From Corynebacterium sp. (lineage in GTDB: Bacteria > Actinomycetota > Actinomycetes > Mycobacteriales > Mycobacteriaceae), in contig NZ_JALAGU010000052.1 in assembly GCF_022712275.1 (NCBI RefSeq), positions 1-64,000 of the forward strand: a DNA stretch of 64,000 bases, read 5' to 3'. A program made the translations under genes and the position numbers. Positions 58,853-64,000 of the stretch are shown here, piece by piece. A model generated the notes under the pieces. That model was not told the origin of the DNA, made no database searches, and saw only the letters and a program-made list of their open reading frames with translations. Position 1 is the first letter of the stretch; the number at the start of each line of letters is the position of its first letter.

Positions 58853-60088
58853 ATGGCTGATCAGAAGGGCTGGTTCCGGCACCGCAGGCGGGCAAGCGCC
58901 GGTGTGCGCGCCGCCACTGAATCGCTGCGGCGTATCGCTCCGCGCCGAGGCATCCAACGTATGCGGGCGATGGGAATCTTCGCCCTCCAGGCCGCGCTGA
59001 CCGCCGGGTTGGCGTTCTGGTTCGCTACCGACGTCATCGGTCACGAGCAGGCGTTCTTCGCCCCGATCGCCGGTGTGATCAGTATCGGCATCAACAGCGG
59101 AAAGCACATGCGTCGCGGTATGGAGATCGTCATCGGGGCGGCGATCGGCATCGCGATCGGTGATCTCGTCATCACCCAGATCGGTGGTGGCCCGTGGCAG
59201 ATCACCATCGTCGTCTTCGTCGCGATCATGCTCGCCACCTTCGTCGACCGGGGAATTCTCGTCCCGTCCCAGGCCGCGAGCTCTGCGGTGCTTGTGGCGA
59301 CACTGCTTCCGCCGGGCGATCAGGGGGCTCTGGACCGGGTGGTGGACGCCCTGGTCGGCGGGATCATCGGCCTGATCATCCTCGCGGTGATCCCCCGTAA
59401 CCCGTTGCGGGCGGTACGCCGGGAAATGGCCGGGTTGATCTCGAAGGCGGCCCTGGTACTCGACGATGTCGCCGAGGGTATCGAAGACCGGGACGCCACG
59501 GTGATCGGTGAGGCACTGGAGACCGCCCGGGGGACGCAGGCCGCGGTCAACGCGATGCAGGCGGCGATGACCAGTGGCGACGAGACCATCGCCCTGTCCC
59601 CGATCTACTGGTCGGCGAAGCGCTATTCGACATCGCTGAACCGCGCGCTGGTGCCGGTGGACAATGTCATGCGCAATACCCGGGTGCTGGCCCGACGTGC
59701 CGAGATCATGGTCGACGACCACATCGTCCCGGACCCGGAGATGGCGAAGACGATCAGGGAGATCGCGGACACCCTCGGACACCTCGGCGCGGTGTACGAG
59801 GAGGGTGGGTCGAAGGAGACCCGGCAGGAGTTGCTGAAGATCCCGGAGCTGACCCGACGCTTCCAGATCATCGCGGGACGCACCGACCTGTCGATCGCCG
59901 ACGGCTCGGGTCTGTCCGGGATGATGGTGCTGGGGCAGTGCCGGTCGATCATCGTGGATGCGCTGCAGATCTGCGGCATGTCGCGCGAGTCGGCGATGGC
60001 GGCGCTGAAGCCGACGGTCGACCATCCCTGGCAGACCCCGGAGGTGTGGGGTGCAGATGATGAGCCGCAGGACCCGGAGAACGACTGA
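58853..60088 (+). CDS. FUSC-family (aromatic acid exporter-like) membrane protein
   Basis: 411 residues. The N-terminal ~175 residues carry a basic leader and about six membrane helices: FALQAALTAGLAFWFATDVIGHEQAFFAPIAGVISIG in two parts, with GAAIGIAIGDLVI and LVGGIIGLIILAVIPRNP. The remaining ~230 residues are a cytoplasmic helical domain. This is the fusaric-acid-resistance (FUSC) layout of half-size ArAE-type exporters. CAGAAT ends seven bases before the ATG. It converges with the thiamine-type transporter genes, one base from their last gene. Confidence 0.8.
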   Translation: MADQKGWFRHRRRASAGVRAATESLRRIAPRRGIQRMRAMGIFALQAALTAGLAFWFATDVIGHEQAFFAPIAGVISIGINSGKHMRRGMEIVIGAAIGIAIGDLVITQIGGGPWQITIVVFVAIMLATFVDRGILVPSQAASSAVLVATLLPPGDQGALDRVVDALVGGIIGLIILAVIPRNPLRAVRREMAGLISKAALVLDDVAEGIEDRDATVIGEALETARGTQAAVNAMQAAMTSGDETIALSPIYWSAKRYSTSLNRALVPVDNVMRNTRVLARRAEIMVDDHIVPDPEMAKTIREIADTLGHLGAVYEEGGSKETRQELLKIPELTRRFQIIAGRTDLSIADGSGLSGMMVLGQCRSIIVDALQICGMSRESAMAALKPTVDHPWQTPEVWGADDEPQDPEND

Positions 60089-60089
60089 C

Positions 60090-61103
60090 CTACGCCGGCA
60101 GGTAGTCGTTCGTCGTGGCCGTCGCGCCGTCGATTCCCCCGTCGAGCAGCCCGTTGTCCCGCATCCAGTCGGCATACTCCGCCCAGTCGGCGGGGTCCTG
60201 GACGCCGAAGACCGGCGCAGTTCCGTCCTTCCGCAGTACCGCGACCGTGGCGTCCACCATCTTCGTCAGGGTGTCCGGGTCATAGGCGCCCTTCGTTTCC
60301 GGAGTCATCGCGTCTACCGCAGTATCCGGGTCGGCCAGAGCGGCGTCCTGCCCCTCGGCGGTACCGGCGAGGAAGCCACGGACGCGGTCGGCGTAGGCGG
60401 CATCCTCCTTCAGGCGGGTGGGGTTGGCGATGATGACCAGCTCGGCGTTGTCCGGCATACCCAGCTCCTCGGGGGAGAGGACCGTGATGTCGGTCTTCTC
60501 CGCCAGCTCCACACCCTCGATGTTCGGGTAGGCGCCGGCGATGGCGTCCACCTGGTCACTGAGCAGTGCCTGGTTGAGGTTCTGCTGCACATTCGGCATC
60601 TTGATGCTGTCCGGATCGATGCCCGCGGTCCGTGCGATGTAGTCCATCGACGCCTGCTGGGACGGGGTGCCGGACCCGGCGACAGTCTTCCCTGCCAGGT
60701 CCTTCGCGGTGCGGATGCCGGAGTCGGACTTCGTGATGATCGAGTTCAACGGGGTGGGGATCAGCGCGCCGACGCTGACCACGTCCAGCCCCTGGGAGGC
60801 GGCGAGGATCGTGTCCGTCTCGTAGCTGACGGCCACGTCCGCCTGGCCGAGGGAGACGAGCTTGGCGGCGTCCGCGGTGTTGCCCGGCAGGATGAACTCC
60901 GGGTCCACGCCGTGATCCTCGTAGGCGCCGGTGTGGTCGGCGGTGTAGAGCGCGAGGTGGTCGGGGTTCGGGTTCCAGTCCAGCAGGACGCTGAGCTGGT
61001 CGGCGTCCGTGCTGCTGTCCGCGTCCGAGGAGCAGGAGGCGAGGGAGACGGTGGTGGCCGCGACGAGGGTGGCGGCGGCGCAGGCGAGGATACGGTTCTT
61101 CAT
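60090..61103 (-). CDS. thiY: HMP/thiamine-precursor binding lipoprotein (NMT1/THI5-like)
   Basis: 337 residues with a lipobox (VSLASC). LLDWNPNPDHLALYTADHTGAYEDHG is the NMT1/THI5 domain opening, and TADAAKLVSLGQADVAVSYE and AGSGTPSQQASMDYIAR are typical of ThiY proteins that bind pyrimidine precursors of thiamine. The gene is third in a three-gene unit controlled by a TPP riboswitch, which supports the substrate class. It overlaps the permease gene by ATGA. Confidence 0.82.
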   Translation of the reverse strand: MKNRILACAAATLVAATTVSLASCSSDADSSTDADQLSVLLDWNPNPDHLALYTADHTGAYEDHGVDPEFILPGNTADAAKLVSLGQADVAVSYETDTILAASQGLDVVSVGALIPTPLNSIITKSDSGIRTAKDLAGKTVAGSGTPSQQASMDYIARTAGIDPDSIKMPNVQQNLNQALLSDQVDAIAGAYPNIEGVELAEKTDITVLSPEELGMPDNAELVIIANPTRLKEDAAYADRVRGFLAGTAEGQDAALADPDTAVDAMTPETKGAYDPDTLTKMVDATVAVLRKDGTAPVFGVQDPADWAEYADWMRDNGLLDGGIDGATATTNDYLPA

Positions 61104-61876
61104 GATTCCTTCCGGTGCTGCCGTGGTGCGTTCCAGGGGCAGCAGAGGCGTTCGAGGGCGGTGACGGTGAGCAGCAGGGCTGCGGACATGACCGTGAGGA
61201 CGATGACGAGGGCGAAGACGAAGTCCGTCTGAAGCCGGGGGACGGCCTGCAGCAGCAGGTATCCGATGCCGTCGGTGGAGCCGGTGTACTCGGAGAAGAC
61301 GGCGGCGACCGGGGCGTAGGTGGCGGTGATCCGCAGCCCGGCGAAGGCCGACGGCAGGGCGGAGGGGAAACGGACCCGCCAGAACAGGGCGGAGCGGGAG
61401 GCGTGGAGACTGCGCATGGTGTCGATGAGGACCGGGTCGGCCGAGCGGATCCCGGACAGCAGGTTCATCGCCACCGGGAAGAAGCAGGCCAGGGCGACGA
61501 CCAGTACCTTCGGTGCCATGCCGTAGCCCAGGGCGATGGTGAACACCGGGCCGATGACGATCGTCGGGATTGACTGGGACGCCACGAGCAGCGGGGAGAA
61601 GGCGTTGCCCACCACCGGCAGTAGTCCGGCGGCGACACCGATGAGCAGTGCCGCACCGATACCCAGCGCCATACCGGCCAGGGTCTCGGCCAGGGTCACC
61701 CAGGTCGCAGGGCCAAGGCGGTCGGACCAGTTGTCACCGAGTGCGGCGAACACGGATCCGGGGGAGGGCAGGATGTAGTCATCGGTGCGTCCGCCGGTGG
61801 TGGCGAACACCCATGCGGCAGCGATGAGGACCACCGTGACCAGGGGCGGGAGGACCTGCTGACGGAGACGCGTCAT
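61100..61876 (-). CDS. thiX: HMP/thiamine-precursor ABC permease
   Basis: 258 residues with six membrane helices. VTLAETLAGMALGIGAALLIG and FFPVAMNLLSGIRSADPVLIDTMRSLHASRSALFWRVRFPSALP, in parts, include the EAA cytoplasmic loop; the family is the SsuC/TauC/ThiX type. It overlaps both neighbours by ATGA, so the three subunits are made together. Confidence 0.88.
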   Translation of the reverse strand: MTRLRQQVLPPLVTVVLIAAAWVFATTGGRTDDYILPSPGSVFAALGDNWSDRLGPATWVTLAETLAGMALGIGAALLIGVAAGLLPVVGNAFSPLLVASQSIPTIVIGPVFTIALGYGMAPKVLVVALACFFPVAMNLLSGIRSADPVLIDTMRSLHASRSALFWRVRFPSALPSAFAGLRITATYAPVAAVFSEYTGSTDGIGYLLLQAVPRLQTDFVFALVIVLTVMSAALLLTVTALERLCCPWNAPRQHRKES

Positions 61877-62655
61877 GCCACGGCCTCCCCGTAGCCACCC
61901 AGGCGGCGGAGGATCTCCGCACGTGCGGCGGCGAAGTCCGGGTCGGCGAGGATCTCCGACCGGGGACGCCCGGCGCGCCGGGAGAACCAGCCTGGCCAGT
62001 CTCCGGCGACGGCCCCGTCGGCCAGGAGTATCACCCGGTCGGCGAGCAGCAGCGCCTCATCGACATCGTGGGTGACCATGACGAGGGTGGCGCCGGTGCC
62101 GGTGAGCAACTCAGACAGCCAGTCCTGGATCTCGCCGCGGGTGATGGCGTCCAGGGCACCGAGCGGTTCATCGGCGAGCAGCACCGGTTTGTCGGCCAGC
62201 AGTGCCCGGGCCAGGGCGGCGCGCTGACGCATACCGCCGGACAGTTCGGACGGTCGGGACGTGGCCCAGTCGCCGAGACCGCAGCGCTCCAGCATCGCAG
62301 TGGCGCGACCCCGTGCCACACGCCGGGACACACCCCGGTTGCGCAGCGGCACGGCGACATTGTCACGGACCGAGAACCACGGCAACATGCTGTCGCCCTG
62401 GGGCATCAGTGCGCAGTGGGAGAGGCGGGCGGTGGGGTCGGTGTCCCCCAGGACACTGATCTCGCCCGCGGTCGGGGCGAGGAGACCACCGATGAGGTAG
62501 AGCAGGGTGGATTTCCCGCAGCCGGAGCGGCCGATGACGGCGAGATGTTCTCCGGTTGGGACGGTGAGGTGCACGTCGGTGAGGACGGCAGGGCTCTTCG
62601 GGTAGGCGAGGTCGACATGGTCGACCGTCACCGCCACGGCAGGTGGCGTGGGCAC
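61873..62655 (-). CDS. thiZ: HMP/thiamine-precursor ABC ATPase
   Basis: 260 residues with Walker A GRSGCGKSTLLYLIGG, Q-loop LMPQGDSMLPW, signature ELSGGMRQRAALARALL and Walker B VLLADEPLGALD, of the SsuB/TauB/ThiZ type. The start is taken as GTG at 62655 because GGAGGA lies six bases before it and forms part of the TPP riboswitch; two upstream in-frame ATGs lie inside the riboswitch structure. It is the first gene of the unit. Confidence 0.88.
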   Translation of the reverse strand: MPTPPAVAVTVDHVDLAYPKSPAVLTDVHLTVPTGEHLAVIGRSGCGKSTLLYLIGGLLAPTAGEISVLGDTDPTARLSHCALMPQGDSMLPWFSVRDNVAVPLRNRGVSRRVARGRATAMLERCGLGDWATSRPSELSGGMRQRAALARALLADKPVLLADEPLGALDAITRGEIQDWLSELLTGTGATLVMVTHDVDEALLLADRVILLADGAVAGDWPGWFSRRAGRPRSEILADPDFAAARAEILRRLGGYGEAVA

Positions 62656-62656
62656 A

Positions 62657-62741
62657 GACATTCCTCCGCTCATGTGAATGAGGTCAGGTTCGGCGGGTGT
62701 GATCTCAGCCCCGGGTCTTGTTGCCCGGGACACCCCGTGTC
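62657..62741 (-). ncRNA. TPP riboswitch
   Basis: Reading the minus strand from 62741: GACACGGGGTG, then GGGGCTGAGATCACACCC, CGAACCTGACCTC, and AGCGGAGGAATGTC at the end. CTGAGA, GAACCTGA and AGCG-AGGA are the invariant thi-box parts. GACA (62741-62738) pairs with TGTC (62660-62657) to close the P1 helix. The Shine-Dalgarno GGAGGA is within the 3' end of the aptamer, three bases before P1 closes, so TPP binding should hide it. Confidence 0.9.
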
Positions 62742-62773
62742 GGTTGGTTGTCGGATATTCAGTTGCGTCGGTC

Positions 62774-62779
62774 ATCATA
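62774..62779 (-). promoter_or_regulatory. -10 box of the TPP-controlled operon
   Basis: Minus-strand TATGAT, about 33 bases before the riboswitch. A convincing -35 box was not found (GTCGGT at 17 bp). Transcription would start near 62767, leaving a leader of about 110 bases. The box lies just outside the divergent GNAT gene. Confidence 0.45.
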
Positions 62780-62784
62780 GACTG

Positions 62785-63276
62785 ATGGACCGCCCGACCG
62801 ACACCGTAACCATGAAACCCTGGACCGATCTCACCCCGGAGGAGGTCTACGCGATCGCCCGGCTGCGCACCGAGGTCTTCCTCCGCGAGCAGCAGTGTGA
62901 TGACGAGGAACTCGACGGACGCGACCTCGAACCGACCACCGAGCACTGGTGGACCGGGGTGGAGGGTGACGTGGCCCCTACCGCCCCCACCACCTACCTG
63001 CGCGTCCTGCGCAACGAGGACGCCGAGATCGTCGACGGTCTTCCGACCGCGCACCTGGTCATCGGCCGCGTGGTGACGGACCCGGAGCACCGGGGCCGGG
63101 GGCTGGCGTCCCGCCTGCTGGCAGCGGTGATCGAGCGGCACGGGAATGAACCGATGATGCTGCACGCCCAGTTCCATGCGCGGCAGCTGTACGTCAACGT
63201 CGGCTTCGCCCCGGTCGGCGAGATCTTCGACGAGGCCGGCATCGACCACATCACCATGGTCCGTCCGGCGGACTGA
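62785..63276 (+). CDS. ElaA-type GNAT acetyltransferase
   Basis: 163 residues. VYAIARLRTEVFLREQQC is the ElaA opening; VIGRVVTDPEHRGRGLASRLLAAV contains the acetyl-CoA-binding R/Q-x-x-G-x-A motif, and MLHAQFHARQLYVNVGFAPVGE closes the fold. Substrate unknown. The ATG at 62785 is used; an ATG nine codons later (MKPWTDL) also fits the family start. The gene is divergent from the thiamine-precursor transporter. Confidence 0.85.
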   Translation: MDRPTDTVTMKPWTDLTPEEVYAIARLRTEVFLREQQCDDEELDGRDLEPTTEHWWTGVEGDVAPTAPTTYLRVLRNEDAEIVDGLPTAHLVIGRVVTDPEHRGRGLASRLLAAVIERHGNEPMMLHAQFHARQLYVNVGFAPVGEIFDEAGIDHITMVRPAD

Positions 63277-63287
63277 GCCGGGCTGAG

Positions 63288-64000
63288 CTACCGCCGGACG
63301 AACTGGCCGTCGCGCAGGTGCCGGTAGAAGGTCACTGAACTCACCGGCCGCGGATGGGCCACCCCGTCGCGCACCACGGTGAGCTTCTCTCCACCGGCCT
63401 GCAGGGCACGACCGGTGAGCACCGTGTCCGGGTCCACACCGCCGGGCTGCGCCGTCCCGCCGAGCAGCCCGAACAGCCGCTTTTTCGGCGGATGCTGTGC
63501 CGCCACCGAGTCCTGCGTCGAGGGTGTGGTCAGCGGGGTCGCGGCCAGACCGGGCGCACCGGTCGTCGGGACGAACCGGGCACCGTAGGGTCCCGGCCGA
63601 CCGTTCCACGTCGTAGCCGAGTCGTTGAGGAACAGCGTTTCCGAGTCGACGATCACCTCGCCGACCATTGTCGAGCCGGCGTGGAAGATCTCCGCGCAGC
63701 CGAGGGTGACGGTGCCGGTGTCGTCCCGGATCAGGGCGGTGGGCTGGGCCGCACCGGTCAGTGCCGCATCCAGTGCCGCATCCAGTGCCGCGTCGCCCGG
63801 CAGTTGCCCGGCGTCCAGCCCCCACACCTTCGCGACGGAGGACGCCGCATCCGTCGGCACGAACCCCACCGAGATCCACAGGGCGTCGATCCGCATCAGC
63901 CGGGTGACCACGGCGGCGAGTGCGGCGTCCGATCCGATGACCACGACCCGTACCGGTTCATCGGGTTCCTGGGGTGCGGTGACCGGGGAGGCCTGGTGCG
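63288..64000 (-). CDS. Hypothetical protein, N-terminus beyond the window
   Basis: The frame stays open to the right edge (…PDEPVRVVVIGSD), so only the last ~237 residues are seen. The start of the visible part resembles a Rossmann-like strand-turn-helix (VRVVVIGSDAALAAVVTRLM). Later parts are STMVGEVIVDSETLFLNDSATT, a linker rich in Pro and Thr, and a C-terminal VSSVTFYRHLRDGQFVRR. A diacylglycerol-kinase-like or related fold is possible but not demonstrable. A 12-bp repeat encodes ALDA repeats. Confidence 0.6.
   Translation of the reverse strand, partial: HQASPVTAPQEPDEPVRVVVIGSDAALAAVVTRLMRIDALWISVGFVPTDAASSVAKVWGLDAGQLPGDAALDAALDAALTGAAQPTALIRDDTGTVTLGCAEIFHAGSTMVGEVIVDSETLFLNDSATTWNGRPGPYGARFVPTTGAPGLAATPLTTPSTQDSVAAQHPPKKRLFGLLGGTAQPGGVDPDTVLTGRALQAGGEKLTVVRDGVAHPRPVSSVTFYRHLRDGQFVRR
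63759..63794. repeat. 12-bp tandem repeat, three copies
   Basis: CAGTGCCGCATC at 63759-63770 and 63771-63782 and CAGTGCCGCGTC at 63783-63794. It is in frame and encodes repeated Ala-Leu-Asp-Ala in the partial gene. Confidence 0.85.

Overview
The window looks like a chromosomal segment of a high-GC actinobacterium, most likely a Corynebacterium. The pointers are a fba / DUF3151 / SpoU methyltransferase / pyrE / clpB neighbourhood, a DtxR-like iron box, an HspR-like (HAIR) and SigH-like promoter in front of clpB, a WXG/DUF1023 pair, and many genes whose -10 hexamer ends only 6-8 nt before the start codon (leaderless architecture). No rRNA, tRNA, CRISPR array, prophage or intact insertion sequence was recognised. 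The species assignment is inference.

Left part (1-12.9 kb): a minus-strand group (proline iminopeptidase-like hydrolase, basic amino acid antiporter, PhzF enzyme, and a gene leaving the window behind a strong palindromic operator), an ArsR/AHSA1 pair, a patch of decayed small genes (5.5-6.2 kb), exonuclease III, a hydrolase, an LLM oxidoreductase with a MarR/TetR-like operator, and a VOC protein. A minus-strand unit at 9.8-12.9 kb holds the most unusual protein of the window: a MerR-type DNA-binding head joined to domains 2 and 3 of the DNA polymerase III beta sliding clamp. It is preceded by a promoter with a 19-bp spacer and a dyad, as MerR activators use. It is followed by a coupled small gene that a 14-bp duplication may have truncated, and by a DHFR/RibD-like pseudogene.

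12.9-26.4 kb: an FAD monooxygenase, a WXG/DUF1023 alpha/beta-hydrolase pair with three DnaA-box-like nonamers upstream, a SulP anion transporter, a secreted PAP2 phosphatase, a nitrilase-family amidohydrolase, and an iron-siderophore module. The module consists of an FNR-type reductase, an AraC regulator, a DtxR box with AraC-like repeats, an ATPase, a lipoprotein and a double-length permease.

26.5-35.4 kb: a tightly overlapping seven-gene operon: peptide/opine-type ABC importer (SBP, two permeases, fused double ATPase), two luciferase-like flavin monooxygenases and a large FAD/NAD(P)-binding protein. It reads as an uptake-and-oxidise pathway for an unknown, possibly organosulfur, compound.

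35.4-46.3 kb: clpB with heat-shock control sites and elaborate 3' inverted repeats, a DUF4265 protein, an ABC exporter with a two-component system, a TRIC-like channel, a rhodanese lacking its catalytic Cys, a IIA-Glc-like protein lacking its phospho-His, a small membrane protein and an SDR.

46.3-64 kb: a 96-bp inverted-repeat element, a tandem glycine riboswitch controlling gcvP-gcvT-gcvH, a membrane-anchored acidic protein, pyrE, a YhhN protein, a SpoU methyltransferase, a GH76-type glycosidase, fba, DUF3151, a membrane EEP phosphatase, a FUSC protein, a TPP-riboswitch-controlled HMP/thiamine-precursor ABC transporter, a GNAT enzyme and a partial gene at the right edge.
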